The notes: a model not told the origin generated them from the letters alone. Numbered from the stretch's first letter, positions 16,867-25,329 are shown. The stretch is DNA of 49,188 nucleotides from Lachnospiraceae bacterium (GCA_024680055.1 JAILCP010000064.1:1-49188); one strand, 5' to 3'. Made by a program: numbers and translations.

Positions 16867-17763
16867 TTAAAATCCTTTGTATTTCTTAGAATAAGCTCTT
16901 GTTAAAATCTTATAGTGATCGTAATTCTTATAGGTGCTGGTATAGATTGTAATCTTTGTAGTATCGGTTGCATGACTTCTCAAATAGAAGCTTCTGTTCT
17001 CAACACCAATTACATTGTTGCTTGCATCGTAAAGCAGGATGTAGTTGCTTCCGGATACAGATGCCGATGTTTTGTTCTTTGTTGTAACATTAAATGAAAT
17101 AGAAGAACTATCGGATGTACGATCGGTTACGCTTGCTTTTACCTTGGAAGAGCGGTTGGTGTACTTATAGTTGATGGATCTGCTTCCATATGTGGAATGT
17201 CCTACAACAGCGGCACTGGTGTTAATATTTAAGGAATAGGCTCTCTGGTTGTAATATACTTTTGTGTAAGATGTCTTTCCAGGGAGAACATTGTATACAT
17301 TTACAGTATCCTTTAATACAATATTTCCACTGGTATCGGTTAAAGCATATCCTACAGTTAAGGACTCAAAAATCTGTTTTGTATGGTTCTTTACGGTAAT
17401 CATTACATAACCATTGCCAAGGTCTTTTAAAGAAGCAGTAACGTTTAATTTCTTAACGGTTACTTTAATCTTCTGTGTTCCGGCAGTTGTTCTAATGGTA
17501 AGTGTTGCTTTACCGGCTTTCTTTGCTCTGATATTTGCATGTGTATTATTGGAAGAATCCTTTGATACAGATGCAACGGATTTTTTAGATGATTTTGTTG
17601 ATCTGACTTTGTTATAGTTTGTGTAGTAAATTGCTTCACCTACATATAAGGTGACGCTTCTTGTGCTAGCCGCTTTTGATGGCATTGCAGGAACCATGGA
17701 AAATACCATGACAAGTGCAAGAACAAGCGCAGCTACACGTTTCAATGTGTTTGTCTTTTTCAT
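16867..17763 (-). CDS. Secreted protein with Big_2-like Ig domain and FxLYD-like domains
   Basis: 298 residues from the ATG at 17763, preceded by AGAGAGGA; an upstream in-frame ATG lacks a site. A signal peptide covers about 1-32, with a cleavage context MPSKAAS. Residues 33-115 look like an abbreviated Big_2 domain (SVASVSKDSS, KAGKATLTI). Residues 116-298 form two beta modules with the pattern V-N-T--ESLTVGYALTDTSGN and LYDASNNVIG, which recalls FxLYD domains. There is no wall anchor. Function unknown. It is divergent from another secreted Big_2 protein. Confidence 0.8.
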   Translation of the reverse strand: MKKTNTLKRVAALVLALVMVFSMVPAMPSKAASTRSVTLYVGEAIYYTNYNKVRSTKSSKKSVASVSKDSSNNTHANIRAKKAGKATLTIRTTAGTQKIKVTVKKLNVTASLKDLGNGYVMITVKNHTKQIFESLTVGYALTDTSGNIVLKDTVNVYNVLPGKTSYTKVYYNQRAYSLNINTSAAVVGHSTYGSRSINYKYTNRSSKVKASVTDRTSDSSSISFNVTTKNKTSASVSGSNYILLYDASNNVIGVENRSFYLRSHATDTTKITIYTSTYKNYDHYKILTRAYSKKYKGF

Positions 17764-17813
17764 AAATCTTTCCTCTCTAATTTTTTTACCCATAGCATGC
17801 TACAAGTGACACA

Positions 17814-17819
17814 ATTATA
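17814..17819 (-). promoter_or_regulatory. Extended -10 promoter of the secreted-protein gene
   Basis: Minus strand TGT-TATAAT, an extended -10 about 50 bp before the start codon. No good -35. Confidence 0.5.
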
Positions 17820-17902
17820 ACACATATGTTTACTAAAAAACGTTGAAAAAGTCACATGATATTCACGAAAATTTATTATAATTATATAGATTTTGCACAG
17901 GG

Positions 17903-17908
17903 TATAAT
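17903..17908 (+). promoter_or_regulatory. -10 element of the Asp-rich protein gene
   Basis: TATAAT 35 bp before the start at 17944. No convincing -35 is visible. Confidence 0.5.
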
Positions 17909-17943
17909 GTATCAAATATATAAAATTTAAAGGAGAGATGCAA

Positions 17944-18723
17944 ATGAAAACATTGAAAAAAACAGCAGCTGTGGCTATGGCCATGGTCATGGTTTTATCC
18001 ATGTCCTTCTCAGTGAAAATGCCAACACAGGCTGCAAAACGTCTGAACTACTCCAAAATCACACTTGGCGTAGGAATCTCTACCGGCAAAACATTTTACA
18101 ACGGTAGCGGTGAAAAGGTGAAATACAAAAACCTTTCCATTAAGAACAAAAGCAAGAAAGCAACGTACACATTTAAATCAACCAACTCTAAAGTTGCCAA
18201 AGTTTCCAAATCCGGAAAAGTTACCGGTGTTTCCAAGGGTACTGCAAAAATTGTAGCGACTCAGAGAAAGAATGGAAAAACAACAACCATCGGAAAATGT
18301 ACTGTAGTTGTAAAAGCTCCAGGCGTTCGTAATGCATACTTCGACGGAGACGATGAAGATGACGACGACGGAGATTACGAAGATGACGACGATAACGACG
18401 ATGACGAGGATGATGATTTATACTACGGTAGCGTAGTAGCCAAAGAATGTGTTTTAACATACGTAGAAGATGCATCCGATTACGAGTTTGAAGTTGTTGA
18501 CGGAGAAGATGTTGTGGAAGTTTCTGATGAAGGATTTGTTCTCCTTGATAATGGAGTTGCAACCATTAAAATTACCAACGCAGAGACAGAAAAAGTCGTA
18601 GGTGAAGTTACCATTACAGTTGAGAATCTTGATGAAGAAGACGATCAGGACGGCGACGATGATGATGATGATGATGATGACGATGACTATGATGATGACG
18701 AGGATGATGAAGACGACGAATAA
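17944..18723 (+). CDS. Secreted Big_2 protein with two acidic Asp/Glu-rich tracts
   Basis: 259 residues. I chose the ATG at 17944, eight bases after AGGAG; the ATG six bases earlier is too close to that site. A signal peptide covers about 1-31. A Big_2-like domain follows (about 32-125: STNSKVAKVSKSGKVTGVSKGTAKI). Then comes an Asp-rich tract (about 133-158), a second Ig-like beta domain (about 160-225), and a C-terminal run that is almost only Asp and Glu (about 226-259). Such tails bind calcium or other cations in known proteins; that is inference here. There is no anchor. The Asp run is encoded by GAT/GAC repeats that may slip. Confidence 0.85.
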   Translation: MKTLKKTAAVAMAMVMVLSMSFSVKMPTQAAKRLNYSKITLGVGISTGKTFYNGSGEKVKYKNLSIKNKSKKATYTFKSTNSKVAKVSKSGKVTGVSKGTAKIVATQRKNGKTTTIGKCTVVVKAPGVRNAYFDGDDEDDDDGDYEDDDDNDDDEDDDLYYGSVVAKECVLTYVEDASDYEFEVVDGEDVVEVSDEGFVLLDNGVATIKITNAETEKVVGEVTITVENLDEEDDQDGDDDDDDDDDDDYDDDEDDEDDE

Positions 18724-18730
18724 TATCGAG

Positions 18731-18769
18731 AAAAGCACAATTGCCAGGGACGGCGATTGTGCTTTTTTT
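18731..18769 (+). terminator. Intrinsic terminator
   Basis: 12-bp stem (18734-18745 with 18752-18763, one wobble) followed by seven T. Confidence 0.9.
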
Positions 18770-18803
18770 ATGGGTTTGTGTGGTAGGTGGATGGTACCCG
18801 ACT

Positions 18804-19180
18804 CCAGAGGAAGCAGAAAAATGGAAGGAAGAAGGGAAATATCTGCTTGGTGACCGGTATCATTTGTCACCTAACTCCAGAGGAAGCAGAAAAATGGAAG
18901 GAAGAAGAAAAATATCTGCCGGGAATGGGGGAAGAGGTAGGAGCCGGAAGGCTGGGAAGCAGAAAAATGATGAAGAGTAGAGAAATATCTGCTTGGTGAC
19001 CGGTATCATTTGTCACCCGGCTCCAGAGGAAGCAGAAAAATGGAAGGAAGCAAGGAAATATCTGCCGGGAATGGGGGAAGAGGCAGGAGCCGGAAGGCGG
19101 GGAAGCAGAAAAATGATGAAGAGTAGAGAAATATCTGCTTGGTAACTACGATCATTTGTCTCCTGACTCAGAGGAAGCAG
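18804..19180. repeat. 73-bp tandem repeat array in an intergenic region
   Basis: The anchor GGAAGCAG recurs at 18809, 18882, 18955, 19028, 19101 and 19173 (steps 73, 73, 73, 73, 72). Units 1, 3 and 5 share one 3' half (with GGTGAC and GTCACC inverted arms in units 1 and 3); units 2 and 4 share another. So there is a 146-bp higher-order unit. Units 1 and 2 can be read as PEEAEKWKEE, but 73 is not a multiple of three, so the frame shifts each time. The array is purine-rich on the plus strand. It is the only content of 18770-19200. Confidence 0.92.
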
Positions 19181-19209
19181 TATACAAGCGTATCCTCCAG
19201 ACCAATCAT

Positions 19210-19245
19210 AAAAAAGGTGTCAGGAGAATTCCCGACACCTTTTTT
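19210..19245. terminator. Bidirectional terminator
   Basis: AAAAAAGGTGTC pairs with GACACCTTTTTT, 12 bp with an interrupted inner stem. It ends the symporter gene on the minus strand, whose stop is 76 bases away, and would stop read-through from the repeat array. Confidence 0.85.
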
Positions 19246-19320
19246 GGGTTTGAAGTCTGTACAAACTCCCGTATAGTATTATGAAAAATTTTGCTAAATT
19301 AAATCAAAGTCAGTTGAAAG

Positions 19321-20847
19321 TTACTTTGAAACTTTAGCTGCATCAAATTCATCAGTAATTGTCTGGTCTGGTGCTTTAGTAAGTAAACTAACTACTACAG
19401 CGAAGATTAAGGATACTACGAAAGATGGTAATAATTCATAGATATCTAAAACGCCGCCCATTGGACGAACCATGAACTTCCAGATGAAGACCATTGCTCC
19501 ACCTGTAACCATACCTGCAAGTGCACCCTGTAAATTCATTCTTCTCCAGAAAAGGGAGAGAAGCATGATTGCTCCGAAAGCACCACCAAATCCTGCCCAA
19601 GCAAAGGATACAATCTTAAATACGTTGGAGTTAGGATCCTGTGCAAGGAATACAGCAATTACGGAAATGATAATGATTGTAATACGAGCGCCGTTAAGAC
19701 TTCTCTTGTTATCCATACGTACATGGAAGAAATCTTTCAAAAGGTTCTCGGTTACACCGGATGCTGCTGTTAATAACTGACTGTCTGCAGTTGACATGGT
19801 AGCTGCTAAAATACCTGCTAAAATAACTCCGGCAACAAGTGATGGGAGAACACCATGCTTACTGATCAAACCTGCGATTGTCATGATGGTTCTTTCACCA
19901 TCTGCTAAAGTAGCCATGGAACCGTTTGCTGACATTGCGTTACCTACAACACCGATGAAGATTGCAACGCCCATGGAGATGATAACCCAAACGGTTGCAA
20001 TACGACGGGAGAATACTAATTTCTTCTCGTCTTCAATGGACATGAATCTTACTAAGATGTGAGGCATTCCGAAATATCCAAGGCCCCAGGCAAATAAGGA
20101 AGCAATGGTGAGAGGACTGTAGTCCACTGCGCCGCCACCTACTGCATCGTGAATCTGAGTTACACTGAAGTAACCTGCAAGGCTGTGAGCGTTATCCATT
20201 ACAGCGCCCCATCCACCGGCCTGAACGATACCATAACCAACTACAACAACAAGTGCTACTGTCATAACAATACTTTGTACCAAGTCAGTTGTACAAACGG
20301 CTTTAAATCCACCCATCAAAGTGTAGGAAATAATGACGATTGCGGATACAATCATTGCTGTCATATAATCAATGCCGAATAAAGTGTTAAACAACTTACC
20401 ACATGCAGCAAAACCGGATGCGGTGTACGGTACAAAAAAGATAACAATGATTACAGCTGCAATAGCGTTAATCACATTTCGATCGTCATGGAATCGCTTT
20501 GCAAAATAATCAGGAATGGTAATTGCGTTCAGATTACTTGAATAAACACGAAGCTTTCTGGAAACGAAATACCAGTTTAACCAGGTTCCTACGGCAAGTC
20601 CTGCGGCTGTCCAAAAGGCATCGCAGATACCGCTTAAATAAGCTACGCCAGGAAGTCCCATTAATAACCAACTGGACATGTCACTGGCCTCGGCACTCAT
20701 GGCCGTTACAAGCGGTCCCATCTTTCGACCGCCAAGGTAAAAGTCTTCCGTATCGGAATTACTCTTACTAAATCGATACCCGATGTATAGCATCATACAT
20801 AGGTATACTATGATTGCAATTGTGATGCATATGTCGTAAATACTCAT
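19321..20847 (-). CDS. putP: Sodium/solute symporter, PutP (proline) type
   Basis: 508 residues. I chose the ATG at 20847, five bases after AGGAGGGG; an ATG seven codons upstream precedes that site. About 12-13 hydrophobic segments, as in the SSS family. Sequence marks: GGRKMGPLVTAMSAEASDMS, the family signature region SAEASDMSSWLLMGLPG near the start, and TMSTADSQLL in the second half. PutP imports L-proline with sodium. Substrate is inferred from overall similarity and could be another small solute. Single-gene unit with its own strong promoter. Confidence 0.9.
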   Translation of the reverse strand: MSIYDICITIAIIVYLCMMLYIGYRFSKSNSDTEDFYLGGRKMGPLVTAMSAEASDMSSWLLMGLPGVAYLSGICDAFWTAAGLAVGTWLNWYFVSRKLRVYSSNLNAITIPDYFAKRFHDDRNVINAIAAVIIVIFFVPYTASGFAACGKLFNTLFGIDYMTAMIVSAIVIISYTLMGGFKAVCTTDLVQSIVMTVALVVVVGYGIVQAGGWGAVMDNAHSLAGYFSVTQIHDAVGGGAVDYSPLTIASLFAWGLGYFGMPHILVRFMSIEDEKKLVFSRRIATVWVIISMGVAIFIGVVGNAMSANGSMATLADGERTIMTIAGLISKHGVLPSLVAGVILAGILAATMSTADSQLLTAASGVTENLLKDFFHVRMDNKRSLNGARITIIIISVIAVFLAQDPNSNVFKIVSFAWAGFGGAFGAIMLLSLFWRRMNLQGALAGMVTGGAMVFIWKFMVRPMGGVLDIYELLPSFVVSLIFAVVVSLLTKAPDQTITDEFDAAKVSK

Positions 20848-20891
20848 ATAAACCCCTCCTAAATTCAAAAAATACTATACATTGTAGCAGT

Positions 20892-20920
20892 ACTATAACA
20901 TTTGTTAAATTGTCTGTCAA
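20892..20920 (-). promoter_or_regulatory. Promoter of the symporter gene
   Basis: Minus strand TTGACA (20915-20920), 17-bp spacer, TATAGT (20892-20897). Confidence 0.85.
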
Positions 20921-20958
20921 GTCTGTAATAAAGAAAACAATTTACAGACTGCGGTCTA

Positions 20959-20983
20959 AATCGGGCATTAAACATACCCGATT
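20959..20983. other. Palindrome between divergent genes
   Basis: AATCGGG and CCCGATT, separated by 11 bases, lie upstream of the symporter promoter. No T run follows, so it is more likely a regulator site than a terminator. The rest of 20921-21120 shows nothing identifiable. Confidence 0.35.
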
Positions 20984-21131
20984 GCCTATAAAATCAGCGA
21001 ATTTAAGCTATTTGTATTGGTTGAAAAATAATATTAAATTTTCATAAACTTAATGAAAAAACGGATTGGGGCACAAAAGTTTCTTAAATTGTGTAAAGAA
21101 TTTGAAAATCCATAGATGGAATGTGGAACTA

Positions 21132-21140
21132 TGGTATAAT
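21132..21140 (+). promoter_or_regulatory. Extended -10 promoter
   Basis: TGGTATAAT, an extended -10 (TGnTATAAT), about 43 bp before the nuclease start codon. Confidence 0.6.
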
Positions 21141-21182
21141 GCTGATGATAGAATAAATAGGCAATTTGCAGGGGGAATTATT

Positions 21183-22781
21183 ATGATACTTGAATTTTTA
21201 GGAGCGGACCGTGAGGTTACTGGCAGTTGTCACTATATAAAGTTTAATGATAAACATATATTGATCGATTGTGGAATGGAGCAGGGAGCAGATCTTTATG
21301 TGAATCAGGAAATACCGGTGAATGCAGCATTGATTGACTACGTATTTATCACACATGCGCACATTGACCATTCCGGATTGCTTCCGCTTTTGTACAATCA
21401 CGGATTTCGCGGAGAGATTTATGCCACAAAGGCGACCTGTGAACTGTGTGATATTATGCTAAAAGATTCGGCGCATATTCAGGAATTTGAAGCAGAATGG
21501 AAGAACCGTAAAGGAAAGAGAGCCGGTAAAGAACTGGTGGTTCCAATGTATGATTTAAATGATGCGCAGGGAGTATTGGAGCATTTTGAAGCCCTTCCGT
21601 ACAGCGAGACAGTTCGAATTTGCGATGGACTTTTGGTTCGTTTTACCGAGGCAGGACATTTGCTTGGTTCTGCATCTGTGGAACTTTGGATTACAGAAAA
21701 AGGTGAAACAAGAAAGATTGTTTTCTCCGGAGATTTGGGAAACGGAAATCGTCCTTTGATTAAGAATCCGGAATATATAGAAGAAGCGGATTACGTGGTA
21801 ATGGAGTCCACCTATGGAAACAGAAACCATAATACACCGCCGGATTATGCGGTGGAGTTGGCCAAGATTATAAAAAATACCTTTAATCAAGGCGGAAATC
21901 TGGTAATTCCGGCATTCTCCGTAGGTAGAACCCAGGAACTTTTGTACTTCATGAGAAGAATTAAGACGGAGAACCTTTTACCGGAATTTGCCAATTTTGA
22001 AGTGTACATCGACAGCCCAATGGCCATTGAGGCCACCAGCGTTTTTAATAAGAACGTGGAGGATTGTTTTAACGACGAGGCAAGGAAGCTTGTGGAGTCG
22101 GGGATTAATCCTATTCGATTTGAAGGTTTGAAGACTGCGGTTACCAGTGATGAGTCCCGTATGATCAACTTTATTGATAAGCCAAAAGTAATTATTTCCG
22201 CATCCGGTATGTGTGAAGCCGGTAGAATCAGACATCATTTGAAACATAACTTGTGGAGAAGCGATTCCACCATTTTGTTTGTGGGTTATCAGTGCCCGGG
22301 AACCCTTGGAAATGCGCTTTTAAATGGAGTAAGCACCGTGCGCCTTTTTGGAGAGGAAGTGGAGGTAAAAGCAGCCATTGTCTCTCTTCCGGGAATCAGC
22401 GGTCATGCGGATTACCGTCATTTGACACAGTGGATTGAAGCCTTTAAAAAGCCGCCATATCGTGTGTTTGTGGTCCATGGCGAAGAGACTACGGCAGTGG
22501 GATTTGCAGATCATTTGAAGCGAGATTTGGATTTACATGCATATGCACCATACAGTGGAGATGCCTTTGAACTTTTAACCGGAGCTCAGGTCGCGGAAGG
22601 AAGTAAGATAAAGGTAGAAAAGAAGCGGGATAACAGAGCGGGCAATACTGTATTTGACCGTCTTGTACTTGCAGGTGAGAGACTGGCGGCAGTGATTATG
22701 AAGTGCAAGGGCATGGCCAATAAGGATTTGGCCAAATTTGCAGATCAGATCAATGCGCTGTGTGATAAATGGGAACGATAG
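21183..22781 (+). CDS. Beta-lactamase-fold, beta-CASP RNA-processing exonuclease (CPSF-like)
   Basis: 532 residues from the ATG at 21183, preceded by a purine-rich AGGGGGA; the open frame extends upstream without a site. The metal-binding motif is HAHIDH (58-63). Further motifs are AGHLLGSASV and SGDLGN, then the beta-CASP features SVGRTQELLY, ASGMCEAGRIRHH and SGHADYRHL, and a C-terminal VVHGEE. This set marks the YSH1/CPSF-type nucleases rather than RNase J. Likely an RNA endo- or exonuclease; its targets are unknown. The next gene starts one base after the stop. Confidence 0.9.
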   Translation: MILEFLGADREVTGSCHYIKFNDKHILIDCGMEQGADLYVNQEIPVNAALIDYVFITHAHIDHSGLLPLLYNHGFRGEIYATKATCELCDIMLKDSAHIQEFEAEWKNRKGKRAGKELVVPMYDLNDAQGVLEHFEALPYSETVRICDGLLVRFTEAGHLLGSASVELWITEKGETRKIVFSGDLGNGNRPLIKNPEYIEEADYVVMESTYGNRNHNTPPDYAVELAKIIKNTFNQGGNLVIPAFSVGRTQELLYFMRRIKTENLLPEFANFEVYIDSPMAIEATSVFNKNVEDCFNDEARKLVESGINPIRFEGLKTAVTSDESRMINFIDKPKVIISASGMCEAGRIRHHLKHNLWRSDSTILFVGYQCPGTLGNALLNGVSTVRLFGEEVEVKAAIVSLPGISGHADYRHLTQWIEAFKKPPYRVFVVHGEETTAVGFADHLKRDLDLHAYAPYSGDAFELLTGAQVAEGSKIKVEKKRDNRAGNTVFDRLVLAGERLAAVIMKCKGMANKDLAKFADQINALCDKWER

Positions 22782-22782
22782 T

Positions 22783-23478
22783 ATGAGTTTATATGCAATC
22801 GGTGATTTACATTTGAATTTCATGGTGGAACGGAATATGGACCAGTATGGGGACGTGTGGAAGCATCATGAAAAAAAGGTAAAAAAGCACTGGGAGAAGC
22901 TGATTACAGAGGAAGATACGGTGGTGGTCACAGGAGATCATACCATGGGAAGAAAAATGGTGGAGTGTAGGGATGACCTGGAATTTATCGCTTCCCTTCC
23001 GGGGCGGAAAATTCTTCTTCGAGGAAATCATGACATGTTTTGGAAAAGTAAAAAAACGCCTGCTTTAAACCAAGAGTACAAGGATCGGCTGTATTTTTTG
23101 CAGAATAATTTTTACAGCTACGGTGAATATGCACTTGTTGGAACAAAGGGATATTGTTATGAAGGAAAAGATTCCTACGAGCATTTTTTGACCATACGAA
23201 AAAGAGAGATGGAACGGTTGAAACTATCCTTTGATCTTGCAAAAGAGGCCGGGTATGAGAAATTCATTATGTTCCTTCATTTCCCGCCTACCAGTGTGGG
23301 GGAGATGGAAAGCCCATTTACGGAAATTGCAAAGGAATATGGCGTGGAAAAAGTGGTGTATTCTCACTGCCATGGAAAGCTGCATTTTGAAGACAGCTTT
23401 CTTGGAGAGGTAGATGGGATTCAATATGAACTGGTATCCGGAGATTATTTACGATTTAAGCCGCAAAAGATACTTTAG
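22783..23478 (+). CDS. Calcineurin-like metallophosphoesterase
   Basis: 231 residues. The ATG at 22783 follows the previous stop by one base and gives the family N-terminus YAIGDLHLNF. Metal ligands are visible in GDLH, TGDHTMG, LRGNHDMFW, MFLHFPP and YSHCHGKLH. The usual second motif GD-x-S/W is GDHTMG here. The substrate is unknown: phosphodiester or phosphoprotein. Pairing with a nuclease suggests nucleic acid or nucleotide turnover, which is inference only. Confidence 0.9.
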   Translation: MSLYAIGDLHLNFMVERNMDQYGDVWKHHEKKVKKHWEKLITEEDTVVVTGDHTMGRKMVECRDDLEFIASLPGRKILLRGNHDMFWKSKKTPALNQEYKDRLYFLQNNFYSYGEYALVGTKGYCYEGKDSYEHFLTIRKREMERLKLSFDLAKEAGYEKFIMFLHFPPTSVGEMESPFTEIAKEYGVEKVVYSHCHGKLHFEDSFLGEVDGIQYELVSGDYLRFKPQKIL

Positions 23479-23501
23479 TTTAATGGAAACTATGAAGCAA
23501 T

Positions 23502-23537
23502 AAAAATGTCGAGAGTTGTAAATCTCTCGACATTTTT
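23502..23537. terminator. Bidirectional terminator
   Basis: Perfect 14-bp stem AAAAATGTCGAGAG/CTCTCGACATTTTT with an eight-base loop, between convergent genes. Confidence 0.92.
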
Positions 23538-23539
23538 CA

Positions 23540-23914
23540 TTATACATCTTGTGTTGCAATCTTTTTTATAGCGGAAAAACTTTCCGGACTAAGTACATGT
23601 TCTATTTTGCATGCATCATCATTGGCGACATCAGACGGTACACCAAGAGAGATGAGCCATGCACTTAAAATCTGGTGACGTTCATATACACTTTCCGCAA
23701 TTTCTTTGCCTGCTTCTGTTAAATAAATAAAGCCGGCATCTGTCATGGTGATGTGTTCTTTTTCGCGCAAATTCTTCATAGCCACGCTGACACTGGATTT
23801 CTTAAATCCCATTTCATTGGCTACATCAACGGATCGAACAACCGGTAGTTTCTTACTCAACACGAGTATGGTCTCTAAGTAGTCCTCAGAGGATTCGTTA
23901 ACAAATGTTCTCAA
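23540..23914 (-). CDS. DtxR/MntR-family metal-dependent repressor
   Basis: 124 residues from a TTG start at 23914; AAGGAGGG lies six bases upstream and gives the family start SSEDYLETILVL. The winged helix covers residues 1-70 (VRSVDVANEMGFKKSSVSVAMKNL). The dimerisation and metal-binding region follows, with RHQILSAWLISLGV, DDACKIEHVLSPESF. No SH3-like third domain, so it is a short, MntR-like form. It should bind operators when loaded with Fe(II) or Mn(II). The two matching TTAGAGTATA sites in the divergent promoter region suggest self-regulation. Which metal is sensed cannot be told. Confidence 0.9.
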   Translation of the reverse strand: MRTFVNESSEDYLETILVLSKKLPVVRSVDVANEMGFKKSSVSVAMKNLREKEHITMTDAGFIYLTEAGKEIAESVYERHQILSAWLISLGVPSDVANDDACKIEHVLSPESFSAIKKIATQDV

Positions 23915-23950
23915 GACTTTCCCTCCTTGATTGATATACTTATTCCCTGA

Positions 23951-23983
23951 TTAGAGTATAGCATATTCTCTTTTATATTACAA
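23951..23983 (-). promoter_or_regulatory. Repressor gene promoter with overlapping operator
   Basis: Minus strand TTGTAA (23978-23983), 17-bp spacer, TATACT (23955-23960). The -10 overlaps TTAGAGTATA (23951-23960), the same ten bases found at the divergent promoter. Confidence 0.65.
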
Positions 23984-23992
23984 AAGAAATAA

Positions 23993-24025
23993 TTGACAAC
24001 GCCCTATGTGTTAGAGTATACTAAC
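23993..24025 (+). promoter_or_regulatory. Divergent promoter with the same operator
   Basis: TTGACA (23993-23998), 18-bp spacer, TATACT (24017-24022). The -10 lies in TTAGAGTATACTAA (24011-24024), a partial palindrome like DtxR-family boxes. Confidence 0.7.
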
Positions 24026-24028
24026 TCT

Positions 24029-24176
24029 AGTAAGAAAAAGCAAATACTTTTTCGTAAATTTTGTATGAAGAATGATAATGCAAGAGTTAAGCGGCTTGCA
24101 AAGACGGTGGGTATTTGTAATTTCGAAATTGAAGATTGCTCTTAAATAGGCGGTTGGCGTATGTCAACCGCCTATT
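24029..24176 (+). ncRNA. Possible metal-regulated small RNA or short leader
   Basis: Transcript expected from the promoter at 23993-24022. It contains a GAAAAAG/CTTTTTC hairpin, the palindrome AATTTCGAAATT (about 24119-24130) and a perfect 12-bp stem (24145-24156 with 24165-24176) with only a weak T-tract after it. A 26-codon ORF (24065-24145) is present but has no ribosome binding site. The downstream tetR-type gene has its own promoter, so this unit may be a free RNA. Ends and function are inferred. Confidence 0.35.
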
Positions 24177-24181
24177 GATTG

Positions 24182-24217
24182 TTGACAAGGAAATAAAAAG
24201 GTGATAGAGTAACTATC
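24182..24217 (+). promoter_or_regulatory. TetR-type gene promoter with palindrome
   Basis: TTGACA (24182-24187), 17-bp spacer, TAGAGT (24205-24210). GATAG-AGTAA-CTATC (24203-24217) overlaps the -10 and is a candidate self-operator. Confidence 0.6.
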
Positions 24218-24273
24218 GTAACGGTCTTACTGGGATAAGGGAGCCAATACACATTAGGAGAGAGAGGAATTAG

Positions 24274-24939
24274 ATGTTAGAACAAAGTAAAAGTGCTCAG
24301 AACAGAGCAAAGAAAAGAGATGCTTTTTTGCAGAAAGGGTTTGAACTTTTTTCTGAAAAATCCATTGAATCTGTAACTTTGCAGGATGTTGCAGATGCCA
24401 GCGGTTATGGCATTGCCACATTGTATCGTTATTACGGTTCCAAGGCGTCGTTGGTTGTTGAAATTGCCACGGAACAATGGGCCCGGTTTGGAATTGATAT
24501 TGCAAAAGAGGATCCTGAAAAGTTCTTTTTACATATGAGCGGCGCAGAGATTTTTGAATATTATTTGGATGCGTTTATTGAATTGTATCGGAACAATAAG
24601 AAATTATTGAGATTCAACCAGTTGTTTAATGTATATATTCAAACAGAAAAGATTGATGAGGAGATTATGGAACCTTATGAACAGGTGATTCGTAATTTAA
24701 AGGGACGTTTTCACTTGATTTATGCAAAGGGTGAAATGGATGGAACCATCCGAACGGATGTGCCGGAAGAAGAGATGTTTTCAACCACATTGCATTTGAT
24801 GTTAGCAGCAGTTACCCGTTATGCGGTGGGATTGGTTTATACGCCGCAACAGGGATTTAATGATGAAAAGGAATTAGAACTTCAAAAGCAAATGCTGTAC
24901 AAAGAATTTGTTGTGCCATCAGAGGGGAAGGACCTGTAA
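24274..24939 (+). CDS. TetR/AcrR-family transcriptional regulator
   Basis: 221 residues; AGGAGAGAGAGG precedes the ATG. The N-terminal helix-turn-helix (about 14-60) has the family pattern VTLQDVADASGYGIATLYRY. The helical C-terminal ligand domain is not assignable by eye. No drug pump or enzyme gene adjoins it, so its target is not indicated; it probably controls itself. Confidence 0.92.
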   Translation: MLEQSKSAQNRAKKRDAFLQKGFELFSEKSIESVTLQDVADASGYGIATLYRYYGSKASLVVEIATEQWARFGIDIAKEDPEKFFLHMSGAEIFEYYLDAFIELYRNNKKLLRFNQLFNVYIQTEKIDEEIMEPYEQVIRNLKGRFHLIYAKGEMDGTIRTDVPEEEMFSTTLHLMLAAVTRYAVGLVYTPQQGFNDEKELELQKQMLYKEFVVPSEGKDL

Positions 24940-25215
24940 GTCCTTGTTTGAAGATAGAATGGTGTAGAAGATGGAGTAGACAGAATCGGATGTTTACCGG
25001 GAACATAAGCTGATGTTGGGAATATGGAGTTATTATTGTAAGATAAGATAGTGAATTTGTGCATCAGGAATTTACTATTTGTTTTCATGGGAACAGTTTC
25101 GAAATGTCTGCTTCCATCGACGCCAAACTATGAAAATACTGTGCATTACTTTTATTTTGGGGTGATGTGTGCTACACTAGATACGTGGTGAAGTTATTTA
25201 GAAAAGAGGTAGCTT

Positions 25216-25329
25216 ATGTTAATAGGAATTATTGCAATACCAATAATTGTAGCAGTGATTGTGGCTGCAAGCTCCGTTGTATGTGTAGTTGCCGGTATCG
25301 AGGCAAGAGAAGATAACGAAGAAGTGTAA
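25216..25329 (+). CDS. 37-residue single-pass membrane peptide
   Basis: An ORF with AGAGGT six bases before the ATG. About 26 hydrophobic residues (Ile/Val/Ala-rich) follow Met, then a short acidic tail ending EDNEEV. It is followed by a strong terminator, so the short unit is complete. It might be a regulatory small membrane protein or a type I toxin-like peptide; the lack of basic residues argues against a typical toxin. The flanking 24940-25200 shows only a small AAGGAC/GTCCTT hairpin at the end of the TetR gene. Confidence 0.6.
   Translation: MLIGIIAIPIIVAVIVAASSVVCVVAGIEAREDNEEV

Noticed and set aside
18741-18999. Short ORFs PEEAEKWKEE and overlapping frames in the 73-bp array
   Set aside because: The frame shifts from unit to unit and no ribosome binding site fits; a 73-bp repeat is the simpler account.
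22738-22782. Upstream start for the metallophosphoesterase
   Set aside because: It would overlap the nuclease gene; the ATG at 22783 gives the conserved N-terminus.
24065-24145. 26-codon ORF in the metal-regulated transcript
   Set aside because: No ribosome binding site and no recognisable peptide features; the region is better described as RNA.
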